Counted from the stretch's first letter, positions 1 to 6,687 are shown. The stretch is DNA of 30,650 bases from UBA1764 sp045616685 (GCA_045616685.1 JAZLHF010000009.1:1-30650), one strand, 5' to 3'. The notes: generated by a model not told the origin, from the letters alone. Translations and numbers: made by a program.

Positions 1-1
1 G

Positions 2-235
2 CTTTACAACTATGCAAAGACAAAAGGTGAAGGTTTCACTGGTGAATGGATGTTCTTACTTGACTTTAACGATAGAGCATCTGTAAGCGATTGGGCTAAT
101 GAAGCAGTTCACTGGTGCGTAATGAAAGGAATCATCAATGGCAAATCAGGAAAGATGATAGACCCTCAGGGCGTACTCACAAGAGCTGAAGCTGTAACAA
201 TGCTTCAAAGATTTAATGAAGCAATTGAAAAGTAG
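2..235 (+). CDS. SLH-domain surface protein, C-terminal fragment
   Basis: The reading frame is open to the left edge, so only the last 77 or so residues are present. They contain one surface-layer homology repeat: a V-S-D-W-A-N-E-A-V-HW stretch, a K-G-I-I-N-G-K turn and a closing L-T-R-A-E-A-V-T-M-L-Q-R-F helix, which is the classic end of an SLH module. SLH domains usually sit in sets of three and tether secreted proteins to pyruvylated secondary cell-wall polymers, so the missing part probably holds two more repeats and perhaps an effector domain. The ATG at 50 lies inside the SLH fold and is not a real start. A Rho-independent terminator follows 16 bp after the stop. The SLH assignment is secure; the function of the whole protein cannot be told. 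Confidence 0.85.
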   Translation, partial: LYNYAKTKGEGFTGEWMFLLDFNDRASVSDWANEAVHWCVMKGIINGKSGKMIDPQGVLTRAEAVTMLQRFNEAIEK

Positions 236-250
236 TTAAATACACTAAAA

Positions 251-272
251 GAGCCTCGAAAGAGGCTTTTTT
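251..272 (+). terminator. Rho-independent terminator of the SLH gene
   Basis: Six-base-pair stem AGCCTC/GAGGCT (252-257 with 262-267) around a GAAA loop, followed by a T run and preceded by A residues that can extend the stem. Confidence 0.85.
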
Positions 273-297
273 ATTTCTAAAATGACTTCTCTTTTTG

Positions 298-326
298 TTT
301 ATTTTTCTTCAATTTTGGTGTAAAAT
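298..326 (+). promoter_or_regulatory. possible promoter of the 368 lipoprotein gene
   Basis: TTTATT at 298-303 and TAAAAT at 321-326 are separated by 17 bp, upstream of the lipoprotein gene and after the preceding terminator. The -35 match is poor, so this is a weak call resting mainly on position. Confidence 0.3.
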
Positions 327-367
327 ATTCAAGTACACTTTGTAAAAATTTCGAAGGGAATTTATAT

Positions 368-1318
368 ATGAAAAAACTGATTTCACTCGCATTGGCAATA
401 GTAATGCTTTTCTCGTTTGCTGCCTGCGAAGACAAAAACACAAATGAAGATGTAATTCCGGTTGACCCTAACGCAGTTGTTAATCCACAGATTGACTTGG
501 GCGAAGATCTTCCAAGTTTCGTACTTACTGGAGAATATCACAAAGATGATGTGGCAGAAAATCAAGCAAAAGAGGGCCTTGTTGAAAGCTATACGGCAAT
601 TTCGGAAAAGCTTGAATCTCTTTGTGTATATAGAGTTCCTTCAAACAATGCATCCATCATGGATCGCATGACATATGAAGAATACCTTTATGGCTATGAA
701 GAGCAAGAGTTAATGTTCGCTGAGTTTGATACACTTATTGAACCTAACGATTACCACTACGGTTATTACATTGCTTATGAAGATGGTGAAAATGGTGAAA
801 ACCCATATTACCTTAGGAACTACATTTTCCTTGATGGAAATGAATTTGTAAAGGCAACATTCAAGGTTCCTGCATGCGAAGTAGCTGTTGTAGAATATAA
901 TGTTGTAACTTGGATTCCATTTGGTCTTGAACAGCTTTATGTAACAGACGAACAGAAAGAAGACAACGTTCTTGTTGCATTCGGTGAAAACGAAGATTAT
1001 TCTGACTTCATTATTAGAGGTTGGAATACAGAAGGTAAAGATTTAAATGCCGGAGTCAAAGAAATCTCTGCAAAGCATGATGTAAAGGTCCAGAACTTCT
1101 ATGATTATCCGTTGGCAAATGGAAAAAGTCAAAGCTGTGTTTACCTCAAGTATTATGATACAGTAGAAGATGTAGAATACATGAGCGAAAGCATTCTGAC
1201 AATTTCTAAGGATAAGTATATAGAACTTTGCTTCACAGCCCCATCTAATGAAGAAACAGGCCTTAAGAAGCAGATGTCTTCAATCCCAATGATGTGGAGC
1301 ATTGATTCCATCAAATAG
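368..1318 (+). CDS. uncharacterised lipoprotein
   Basis: 316 residues. The first 20 form a lipoprotein signal: basic MKK, a hydrophobic core, and a lipobox F-A-A-C with the lipidated cysteine at residue 20. The mature part begins with an acidic, asparagine-rich linker and then a soluble domain rich in Y, E and D. I do not recognise the domain. It has aromatic strand-like segments such as Y-H-Y-G-Y-Y-I-A-Y and two cysteines near the middle, with no obvious catalytic motif. The GAAGGGA at 353-359 serves as ribosome-binding site for the ATG. The gene stands alone, with a terminator before it and a strong one after it. It is probably anchored on the outer face of the membrane. Its role is unknown, and the neighbouring transporter has its own promoter and binding protein, so a link is not implied. 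Confidence 0.85.
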   Translation: MKKLISLALAIVMLFSFAACEDKNTNEDVIPVDPNAVVNPQIDLGEDLPSFVLTGEYHKDDVAENQAKEGLVESYTAISEKLESLCVYRVPSNNASIMDRMTYEEYLYGYEEQELMFAEFDTLIEPNDYHYGYYIAYEDGENGENPYYLRNYIFLDGNEFVKATFKVPACEVAVVEYNVVTWIPFGLEQLYVTDEQKEDNVLVAFGENEDYSDFIIRGWNTEGKDLNAGVKEISAKHDVKVQNFYDYPLANGKSQSCVYLKYYDTVEDVEYMSESILTISKDKYIELCFTAPSNEETGLKKQMSSIPMMWSIDSIK

Positions 1319-1334
1319 ATAATTTGATATTTAA

Positions 1335-1362
1335 ACGCGTGGCATAGGCCACGCGTTTTTTT
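1335..1362 (+). terminator. strong Rho-independent terminator
   Basis: Perfect 9-bp stem ACGCGTGGC/GCCACGCGT (1335-1343 with 1348-1356), ATAG loop, then a run of seven T. It ends the lipoprotein transcript. Confidence 0.93.
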
Positions 1363-1431
1363 TAATGTAATCGGCGGTTTAAAAGATTTCGAAAGAGCAC
1401 TAAGGGCGAAAGGAATCTTTTAAAACGCAAA

Positions 1432-1541
1432 TATGCATAAAATGGCATAAAATGCATAGAATATGCATAAAAATATTAAAAACTTGCATAAAATTTAAAA
1501 AATATTCAAAAAACCTGTTGACATATGCATAAAAATGAATA
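1432..1541 (+). promoter_or_regulatory. array of ArgR/AhrC-type ARG boxes
   Basis: The motif GCATA(A/G)A recurs with its G at 1435, 1445, 1454, 1465, 1486 and 1527. The best 18-mer, TATGCATAAAAATGAATA at 1524-1541, fits the arginine-repressor half-site consensus TNTGNATWWWWATNCANA with one mismatch; 1432-1449 fits with two and 1462-1479 less well. The best box lies exactly between the -35 and -10 elements, where a repressor would block RNA polymerase. Distances between boxes are close to multiples of 10 bp, so they lie on one face of the helix. ArgR family control of basic amino-acid transport is well known; that this array binds ArgR is inference. Confidence 0.55.
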
Positions 1542-1546
1542 AAATA
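1518..1546 (+). promoter_or_regulatory. sigma-A-type promoter of the ABC transporter operon
   Basis: Perfect -35 TTGACA at 1518-1523, 17-bp spacer, then AAAATA at 1541-1546; the overlapping TATAGA at 1545-1550 is an alternative -10 with longer spacing. The spacer is filled by the best ARG-box-like operator. Transcription would start about 50 bp before the ATG at 1607. Confidence 0.65.
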
Positions 1547-1606
1547 TAGATATATTTTTTAGAGAGAACCGCCGCTAAGCAGGCGGCGTTAGAAGGAGAT
1601 TAGAAA

Positions 1607-2377
1607 ATGAAGAAAGTATTTGCAATTTTATTAGCATTCGCTATGATTTTTAGCTTAGCTGCTTGTGGCGAAAAGAATGAAGCTGAAACAGCTGTAGAAA
1701 AAGAAGTTTTAACAATGGCAACAGAAGGAACATTCCAGCCATACGAATACTATGACGGAGATCAGCTCGTTGGTATCGACGTAGAAGTTGGTGCAGCAAT
1801 TGCTGAAAAGCTCGGTATGGATTTCGAAGTTATTGATATCGCATTTGACTCAATCATTCCTGGTGTTCAGGCAGGAAAGTATGATATGGGTATGGCAGGC
1901 ATGACAGTTACTGAAGAACGTCTTAAAGAAGTTAACTTCACAACAAGTTATGCAACAGGTATTCAGGTTCTTATCGTTCCTGAAGGAAGCCCAATCACAA
2001 CAGTTGATGATCTCTTCATAGATGGTGCAAACAATGTAATTGGAACCCAGACAGGTACAACAGGTTTCCTCTATGCAACATGGGATATCGAAGATGCAGG
2101 ACTTGGCGAAGTTAAGAGTTTCCAGAAGACAACAGATGCTGTAGAAGCATTAAAGAATGGTCAGGTTAACTGTGTACTTCTCGACAGCGAACCAGCTAAA
2201 GCTCTCGTTGCTGCAAACACAGGGCTTGTAATTCTTGATTCAGAATACTCTGTAGAAGAATACGCAATCGCAATTGCAAAAGATAACACAGAACTTTTCG
2301 ACAAAGTTAACAAAGCACTTGAAGAACTTATCGCCGATGGTACACTTCAGCAGGTTGTAGACAAGTACATCCAGTAA
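1607..2377 (+). CDS. amino-acid ABC transporter substrate-binding lipoprotein
   Basis: 256 residues, normal for family 3 solute-binding proteins (SBP_bac_3: HisJ, GlnH, ArtJ). It has a lipoprotein signal with lipobox cysteine at residue 20. The mature part shows family hallmarks: T-E-G-T-F-Q-P-Y-E-Y near the start of lobe 1, L-V-G-I-D-V-E-V, G-K-Y-D-M-G-M-A-G-M-T-V-T-E-E-R (the conserved D and T-x-E-R), and a lobe-2 G-T-Q-T-G-T-T-G loop. It captures a polar or basic amino acid outside the membrane and delivers it to the permease encoded next. ARG-box-like sites upstream suggest arginine, lysine or ornithine, but specificity cannot be read from the protein alone. A strong AGAAGGAG site sits 8 bp before the ATG. 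A hairpin after the gene probably gives it more transcript than the two genes behind it, as is usual for binding proteins. Confidence 0.93.
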   Translation: MKKVFAILLAFAMIFSLAACGEKNEAETAVEKEVLTMATEGTFQPYEYYDGDQLVGIDVEVGAAIAEKLGMDFEVIDIAFDSIIPGVQAGKYDMGMAGMTVTEERLKEVNFTTSYATGIQVLIVPEGSPITTVDDLFIDGANNVIGTQTGTTGFLYATWDIEDAGLGEVKSFQKTTDAVEALKNGQVNCVLLDSEPAKALVAANTGLVILDSEYSVEEYAIAIAKDNTELFDKVNKALEELIADGTLQQVVDKYIQ

Positions 2378-2436
2378 GTTAATTCAAAAGAAATTTGTTC
2401 ATCAAATAAAACCCAAAATACACATGAAAGATATGA

Positions 2437-2468
2437 TTAAACGAAGTGGCAAATGCTGCTTCGTTTAA
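2437..2468 (+). promoter_or_regulatory. intercistronic mRNA hairpin
   Basis: Perfect 10-bp stem TTAAACGAAG/CTTCGTTTAA (2437-2446 with 2459-2468) between binding-protein and permease genes. No T run follows, so it is more likely an mRNA stabilising or attenuating structure than a full terminator. Such hairpins commonly raise binding-protein levels over permease levels. Confidence 0.7.
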
Positions 2469-2484
2469 GTCGTTATAAGAAACT

Positions 2485-3213
2485 ATGTCACAATTCATTC
2501 AAAATTTTAAAGAAGATTTTATAACATGCTTCGTAACCAAAAATAGATACAAGTATATTGTTAAAGGCCTTGGCAATACTCTAAAAATTGCCTTCTCTGC
2601 AGTAATACTTGGTATCGTTCTCGGTTCTATCGTTGCGATAATTCGTTCAACCTATAACAAGAATTATGACGCAATGAAACCAGGCTTTGGCAAAGGGCTT
2701 TTGAAATTTGGAAACACTCTTTGCCAAATTTACCTTACAGTAATTCGTGGAACTCCAGTCATGATTCAGATCATGATTATGTTCTTTGTAATATTTAGCA
2801 CAACCAAAAATGGCGTCCCTGTTGCAATCTTAACTTTCGGTATTAACTCCGGAGCCTACGTTGCAGAAATTATTCGTGGCGGCATTATGTCAATTGACGA
2901 GGGCCAAATGGAAGCTGGCAGAAGTCTTGGACTTAATTTTGTTCAAACTATGTGGCACATTATTATTCCGCAGGCACTTAAGGCTGTTTTGCCAGCACTT
3001 GCAAATGAATTTATCGTACTTTTAAAGGAAACATCAGTTGCTTGCTATGTAGCTGTAACAGACTTGACAAAAGGTGGCGAAATTATCAGAGGCGCAACTT
3101 ATATTCAAGCGATGCCACTGTTCGCAGTTGCCTTAATCTATTTAATCATGGTTATTTTCTTTAGTAAATTAGTTAGCGCTTTAGAAAAGAAGATGCGCAA
3201 TAGTGAGAGATAA
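2485..3213 (+). CDS. amino-acid ABC transporter permease (HisM/GlnP type)
   Basis: 242 residues with about five hydrophobic spans. The N-terminal cytoplasmic segment is followed by K-G-L-G-N-T-L-K-I-A and the V-I-R-G-T-P signature of the His/Glu/Gln/Arg/opine permease family. The EAA loop, E-A-G-R-S-L-G-L from about residue 143 through I-I-P-Q-A-L-K, is the contact point for the ATPase. The protein forms the membrane channel of the importer, probably as a homodimer. No strong ribosome-binding site is visible before the ATG, only ATAAGAAAC; the hairpin just upstream ends 16 bp before the start, so translation may be modest. It is followed by the ATPase gene with a 1-bp gap. Confidence 0.93.
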   Translation: MSQFIQNFKEDFITCFVTKNRYKYIVKGLGNTLKIAFSAVILGIVLGSIVAIIRSTYNKNYDAMKPGFGKGLLKFGNTLCQIYLTVIRGTPVMIQIMIMFFVIFSTTKNGVPVAILTFGINSGAYVAEIIRGGIMSIDEGQMEAGRSLGLNFVQTMWHIIIPQALKAVLPALANEFIVLLKETSVACYVAVTDLTKGGEIIRGATYIQAMPLFAVALIYLIMVIFFSKLVSALEKKMRNSER

Positions 3214-3214
3214 A

Positions 3215-3955
3215 ATGAGTGACGCAATTATTCAAGTTAAAGACTTAAAGAAGCATTATAAAGACGGGCAAATTAAAGCTCTTGATGGCATCAGCGTTGA
3301 AGTTAACAAAGGTGATGTTATGGTTGTTATCGGGCCATCAGGATCTGGGAAATCTACTTTTTTAAGATGCTTAAACCTTTTGGAAGTTCCAACAGGTGGA
3401 CAAATTTTATTTGATGACGTTGATATCACGGATAAAAATAATAATATAAACATTCATCGTCAGAAGATGGGAATGGTATTTCAACACTTTAACCTTTTCC
3501 CTCATATGACAATCATGAAGAACATGACACTTGCTCCTGTCCAGCTCAAGAAAATGACTGAAGAAGAAGCTGTTAAAAAAGCTCAGGCATTGCTTGATCG
3601 TGTGGGTCTTGGTGATAGAGGTGACAGCTATCCTGCACAACTTTCAGGTGGCCAAAAGCAGCGTATTGCAATTGTTCGTGCTCTTATGATGGAACCTGAA
3701 ATCATGCTTTTTGATGAACCTACATCAGCACTTGACCCAGAAATGATTGGCGAAGTACTTGATGTAATGAAAGAGCTTGCACAGCAGGGAATGACAATGG
3801 TTGTAGTAACACACGAAATGGGATTCGCGCGTGAAGTCGCAACAAGAGCGCTGTTTATGGAGGGTGGACATTTAATAGAGCAGGGGGCTCCGGAAGAATT
3901 GTTCAACAATCCTAAATCAGATAGATTAAAAGATTTTTTATCAAAAGTACTTTAA
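3215..3955 (+). CDS. amino-acid ABC transporter ATP-binding protein
   Basis: 246 residues from the ATG at 3215. Walker A G-P-S-G-S-G-K-S is at residues 40-47, the LSGGQ signature at 143-147, Walker B with catalytic E168 in L-F-D-E-P-T-S-A-L-D, and the H-loop in V-T-H-E-M. The sequence is typical of the GlnQ/HisP/ArtP polar amino-acid subfamily. An upstream in-frame GTG at 3203 overlaps the permease stop, but the ATG at 3215 has a GTGAGAG ribosome-binding site at the right distance and gives the usual family N-terminus, so I chose it. It energises import together with the two preceding genes, and a PAP2 phosphatase gene follows 11 bp later in the same transcript. Confidence 0.94.
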   Translation: MSDAIIQVKDLKKHYKDGQIKALDGISVEVNKGDVMVVIGPSGSGKSTFLRCLNLLEVPTGGQILFDDVDITDKNNNINIHRQKMGMVFQHFNLFPHMTIMKNMTLAPVQLKKMTEEEAVKKAQALLDRVGLGDRGDSYPAQLSGGQKQRIAIVRALMMEPEIMLFDEPTSALDPEMIGEVLDVMKELAQQGMTMVVVTHEMGFAREVATRALFMEGGHLIEQGAPEELFNNPKSDRLKDFLSKVL

Positions 3956-3966
3956 AGGAGTAAAAA

Positions 3967-4620
3967 ATGAAATCAAAAAGGGTAATTTACATCTTTGCTG
4001 CAATCGTTTTTTTTGCATTGTTTTTTGCATATATGCATTTCGTGCAAACATATGACGTTCAGGCAATAGGACCTTTGGGGTCAGAGGTTGGGTGTGCAAC
4101 ATTTAACAAATCAATTGCAGATTCGTGCCCACCAAACAAAGTTATGTACGAGCTGACACAGCTGCTTGGATATTTCAGCATCTTCATATGTGCAGTTTTT
4201 GGTGTTATCGGAGCAAAACAACTATTTACTGAAAAGAGTTTAAAGAAGGTTGATCCGGATCTTATTTGCCTCGGCATTCTTTATATACTCGCAATTATTG
4301 CATATGTAATTTTTACAAAAGTTGTGATTAATTACAGACCTGTGCTCGAAGATGGTGTGCTTAAATCAAGTTTCCCAAGCAGTCACACTGTACTTGGCAA
4401 TGTTGTTTTCGCATCACTACTTATCGAAATCAAACGCAAAATTAAAGATCCACTTAAAGTGTTGATTGGTACAATTGGATGTCTCGCAATGATTACAATT
4501 ATCATCGGCGGAAGATTCCTATCAGGTTGGCACTGGGCCACTGACATCGTTGGTGCAGTAATTCTTAGCACAGCTTTAATATTCGTATTTTTAGCGATTT
4601 TGCCAAAGCAAAAAGAATAA
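3967..4620 (+). CDS. PAP2-family membrane phosphatase
   Basis: 217 residues and about five membrane spans. All three PAP2 catalytic motifs are visible: K118-x5-R124-P125, P-S-S-H with H140, and R183-x5-H189-x3-D193. The second motif has S in place of the common G of PSGH, which is tolerated in the family. Such enzymes dephosphorylate lipid phosphates such as undecaprenyl pyrophosphate or phosphatidic acid on the outer face of the membrane; which one this uses cannot be told. AAAGGAG precedes the ATG and the gene lies 11 bp after the ATPase, so it belongs to the transporter operon. The link between amino-acid import and a lipid phosphatase is not obvious and may only reflect shared expression. 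A very long hairpin terminates the unit. Confidence 0.9.
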   Translation: MKSKRVIYIFAAIVFFALFFAYMHFVQTYDVQAIGPLGSEVGCATFNKSIADSCPPNKVMYELTQLLGYFSIFICAVFGVIGAKQLFTEKSLKKVDPDLICLGILYILAIIAYVIFTKVVINYRPVLEDGVLKSSFPSSHTVLGNVVFASLLIEIKRKIKDPLKVLIGTIGCLAMITIIIGGRFLSGWHWATDIVGAVILSTALIFVFLAILPKQKE

Positions 4621-4639
4621 TAAAATACTACACACAGCC

Positions 4640-4726
4640 AGAGTCCAGTAAGTGAAGTAAACCCCTTGCATCAAAGTTTTTGTCTATCGAAAGGGATTCA
4701 CTTCACTTACTGGGCTCTATTTTTTA
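4640..4726 (+). terminator. extra-long inverted repeat and terminator
   Basis: The left arm 4640-4667 and right arm 4691-4719 pair over about 28 bp. The outer 19 bp are complementary apart from one G-T pair, and the inner part has two mismatches. The loop is about 23 nt, and a run of T follows at 4719-4725. It can end the ABC-PAP2 transcript. The length is unusual for a terminator, and the element could also be a small palindromic repeat that has been recruited. Confidence 0.8.
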
Positions 4727-4745
4727 TTGCATCCTGTTTGCCCAG

Positions 4746-4856
4746 AGCGCGGAGGGCTGGCCGCGGGCCTTCATTTGCCTACGAAGGCAACTATAATCCG
4801 AACGCGCTCGCTTAGCAAACATCGCGAGCCCGAGTTAGGGGCGAGAGGCGTATCTT
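4746..4856 (+). repeat. GC-rich structured intergenic element
   Basis: Several complementary segments suggest a folded RNA or palindromic repeat: AGCGCG (4746-4751) with CGCGCT (4803-4808); inside it TTGCCT/AGGCAA (4775-4780 with 4785-4790) or the competing GCCTTC/GAAGGC; then GCTCGC/GCGAGC (4806-4811 with 4824-4829). It codes for nothing recognisable. It shares an AGGGGCG core and high GC with the spacer at 20969-21135, which hints at a dispersed family, but I cannot confirm that here. Confidence 0.4.
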
Positions 4857-4879
4857 TTGCCAGAGTCTTCTGGAAATAA

Positions 4880-4908
4880 TTGACAGCACAATTTAAAAAT
4901 GGTAATAT
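4880..4908 (+). promoter_or_regulatory. strong sigma-A-type promoter
   Basis: TTGACA at 4880-4885, exactly 17 bp, then TAATAT at 4903-4908. This is the best-looking promoter in the window and drives the predicted nuclease gene. Confidence 0.8.
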
Positions 4909-5078
4909 TTGACAACGGAGATTTCGAAACATCATTCAAAACATCATTCAAAACAGCTTGTTTTTCCAACATATATGCCGGAGTCTTCGTTATTTTTGGA
5001 AATCAACAAAACATATTCCAATATTAACCCAATTCGTTATCCATCTATTGAAATCACACAAATTTATCTTTTAAACTC

Positions 5079-5870
5079 ATGCAAAACGATCAAATATTTT
5101 CATCTTTTCTCATAGACAACCAACAAAAGATTGATTCTATTGGAAAGCGATTAAAAGATTCTCCAAAAGGAAGCCTTTGCGTGCGCATCAAAAACGGCAA
5201 ACCATATTATACTCAGGTTGCAAGTACTAAAGGAAAACAGTATCAGCGCGGTATCACTAAAAAACCTGAAATAATTGAAGGCCTAATAAAGCGGCAACTA
5301 CTTGAGGCGGAGCTTGACGCGCGCAACCACCAGCAAGAATTAATGCGCGTTATCCAAAAACAATGGCCCGAATTTGACCTTCAACAAGAAATCAGCTCAC
5401 TAAAACGAAAATATCCTTCAATCACAGATGCGATGATTTCATGTGCGCTCGCAGAGCAAGAATCAGCGTGGGCCAGCGAACCATTTGAACAAAGCGACTA
5501 CCGCCCAGAAGAGCGCCGTCAAATTAACTCGCACGGTTTAAAAGTTCGGTCAAAATCCGAAGTGCTTATAACTGAAAAATTTTACGAGCATAAAATCGCT
5601 TTCCGATATGAACAAGTAATTGAAATTGGCAAAATAAAATTAAACCCAGACTTTACAATACGCCGGAGTGACGGCAAAATTTTCATTTGGGAACATGAAG
5701 GCCTGACAAATTCACAGGAATACCTAAATTGGCAACAACGCAAAGCCCAGTTATATGCCAGTATTGGCATAGTTCCGTGGGACAACTTAATTGTTACATA
5801 TGATAAACCCGATGGCGTTATCGACCTTCGAATCGTTGAATTTGAAATAATAAATAAACTTACTGTGTAA
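5079..5870 (+). CDS. predicted PD-(D/E)XK-fold nuclease, role unknown
   Basis: 263 residues. The N-terminal third is a basic segment with L-C-V-R-I-K-N-G-K-P-Y-Y-T-Q, followed by a charged helical region. The C-terminal half, from about residue 155, shows the nuclease pattern: S-K-S-E with E161 on the first helix, P-D-F with D191, and W-E-H with E205, then Y-x3-G-I-x2-W-x2-L-I-V-T-Y. This order (E, PD, ExH) is known from uncharacterised proteins common in Clostridia and often found in accessory regions. The ATG at 5079 is the only start after the in-frame stop at 5049, and no good ribosome-binding site precedes it. The gene has its own strong promoter and is followed by a toxin-antitoxin pair, consistent with acquired DNA. 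Substrate and biological role are unknown; a defence or repair function would be a guess. Confidence 0.7.
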   Translation: MQNDQIFSSFLIDNQQKIDSIGKRLKDSPKGSLCVRIKNGKPYYTQVASTKGKQYQRGITKKPEIIEGLIKRQLLEAELDARNHQQELMRVIQKQWPEFDLQQEISSLKRKYPSITDAMISCALAEQESAWASEPFEQSDYRPEERRQINSHGLKVRSKSEVLITEKFYEHKIAFRYEQVIEIGKIKLNPDFTIRRSDGKIFIWEHEGLTNSQEYLNWQQRKAQLYASIGIVPWDNLIVTYDKPDGVIDLRIVEFEIINKLTV

Positions 5871-5913
5871 ATTAGAGGTCATAATCTTGCAATAATCAAA
5901 GGAGGATGATAAT

Positions 5914-6225
5914 ATGAATTTAGCTAAGTTAGCTAATAATACAAAAGGATTAAAAATGAAACAGGTTAATATTTTTGACGCGAAAACTGAATTATCCAAG
6001 CTAATTAAAATGTTAGAATCTAAAGAAGAGGACAAAATTGTAATTGCACGCAATGGGGTCCCAGTTGCTCAAATAGTACCTTACGAAAACAAAGATATTA
6101 GCAAAAGACTGGGAATCGCCAAAAGTGTATTATCAAACATTGATTGGGATGCATTTTTAGATTCAGATGAATTTTCTATAGAAGAGATGATTGACTGGGA
6201 GAGTTTAGATGAAGATTTTAATTGA
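5914..6225 (+). CDS. Phd/YefM-type antitoxin
   Basis: 103 residues. The segment M-K-Q-V-N-I-F-D-A-K-T-E-L-S-K-L followed by I-A-R-N-G-V-P-V-A-Q-I-V-P is the typical Phd/YefM DNA-binding N-terminus; the acidic C-terminal tail (I-E-E-M-I-D-W-E-S-L-D-E-D) would cover the toxin. The ATG at 5914 has a perfect AAAGGAGG site 8 bp upstream, but the family normally starts at the methionine at 5956, which has its own AAAGGA site. Both starts may be used; I list the upstream one. The antitoxin neutralises the PIN-domain toxin encoded next and probably represses the shared promoter. The stop overlaps the toxin start by 17 bp, typical of coupled toxin-antitoxin translation. Confidence 0.88.
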   Translation: MNLAKLANNTKGLKMKQVNIFDAKTELSKLIKMLESKEEDKIVIARNGVPVAQIVPYENKDISKRLGIAKSVLSNIDWDAFLDSDEFSIEEMIDWESLDEDFN

Positions 6226-6595
6226 TACACATTATCTTATTTGGGCTCTCATTGATTCCTCGAAATTATCTGAGAGCGATAGAGAAATCTTCCTAAACCC
6301 AAATAACGAAATTTTTTATAGCACCATTTCTATATGGGAAATTGCAATTAAAAGGATGAATAAAAAATCATTCAAAGGTATCCCGGAGGTTATAGATCAG
6401 CTATCTCTAAAAGCCGGATTCAATGAACTTAAACTTGATAAGAAACATATATTTGAGGTGACAACTTTAAAGGATATCAAGGGCCATAAAGACCCATTTG
6501 ATAAAATATTGTTGGCTCAGGCCAAGAGCGAAGGAGTTAGATTTCTAACAAAGGATGAAGACTTGCTTCAATACAATGAAGCCTGTATTTTATAA
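6209..6595 (+). CDS. VapC-type PIN-domain ribonuclease toxin
   Basis: 128 residues, normal for VapC. The acidic metal-binding residues of the PIN fold are present: D6 in I-L-I-D-T-H, E44 in I-W-E-I-A-I-K, D95 and D98 in K-D-P-F-D-K-I-L-L-A-Q-A, and D116/D118 in L-T-K-D-E-D. The H-x2-L-I-W and D-P-F-D-R/K-x-L-A-Q-A patterns match the subfamily usually paired with Phd-type antitoxins. VapC toxins cleave tRNA or rRNA when free of antitoxin. The ribosome-binding site lies within the end of the antitoxin gene. A terminator 10 bp after the stop closes the unit, so the pair looks intact and functional. Confidence 0.9.
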   Translation: MKILIDTHYLIWALIDSSKLSESDREIFLNPNNEIFYSTISIWEIAIKRMNKKSFKGIPEVIDQLSLKAGFNELKLDKKHIFEVTTLKDIKGHKDPFDKILLAQAKSEGVRFLTKDEDLLQYNEACIL

Positions 6596-6604
6596 GAGAT
6601 ACAT

Positions 6605-6633
6605 CAAGGTGGCATCAAGCCACCTTGTTTTAA
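6605..6633 (+). terminator. Rho-independent terminator of the toxin-antitoxin unit
   Basis: Perfect 9-bp stem CAAGGTGGC/GCCACCTTG (6605-6613 with 6619-6627), ATCAA loop, then TTTTAATTT. Confidence 0.9.
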
Positions 6634-6671
6634 TTTGTCTGTTTCCACGCTATTTTTCATCACCACAAATA

Positions 6672-6680
6672 TGATATAAT
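6672..6680 (+). promoter_or_regulatory. extended -10 promoter, apparently leaderless
   Basis: TGATATAAT forms an extended -10 (TGn followed by TATAAT at 6675-6680). A weak TTTTTC lies 16 bp upstream. Transcription should begin around 6686-6688, which coincides with the ATG at 6688. The same nine bases occur before prfA at 21162-21170. Confidence 0.65.
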
Positions 6681-6687
6681 ATGGGGA

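Larger units (their letters stand above)
1319..1606 (+). promoter_or_regulatory. regulatory spacer upstream of the amino-acid ABC operon
   Basis: This 288-bp gene-free stretch holds, in order: the terminator of the lipoprotein gene; an imperfect inverted repeat (GTTTAAAAGATT near 1377 and AATCTTTTAAAAC near 1413); a very AT-rich array of GCATAAAA-centred boxes (1432-1541); a promoter (1518-1546); a short GC-rich leader hairpin CGCCGC/GCGGCG (1570-1575 with 1583-1588); and the AGAAGGAG ribosome-binding site just before the ATG at 1607. Confidence 0.7.
4621..5078 (+). other. gene-free spacer with long hairpin, GC-rich block and promoter
   Basis: About 460 bp. It holds the long hairpin (4640-4726), then 4740-4856, a strikingly GC-rich block in an AT-rich genome, then a promoter (4880-4908), a 12-bp tandem duplication ACATCATTCAAA (4929-4940 and 4941-4952), and a leader of about 165 nt before the nuclease gene. 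A reading frame from a TTG at 4909 overlaps the promoter and lacks codon-like character, so I do not call it. Confidence 0.7.

Noticed and set aside
1369..1425. Riboswitch or T-box upstream of the ABC operon
   Set aside because: Only a short imperfect inverted repeat is present, upstream of the promoter; no T-box, lysine or other riboswitch core was seen.
3203..3214. GTG start giving a 250-residue ABC ATPase
   Set aside because: The ATG at 3215 has the better-spaced ribosome-binding site, formed by the very bases around 3203, and gives the usual family N-terminus.
4909..5115. 68-codon frame from a TTG upstream of the nuclease gene
   Set aside because: It starts at the edge of the -10 element, before the predicted transcription start, overlaps the nuclease start, and shows a low-complexity duplication with no domain.
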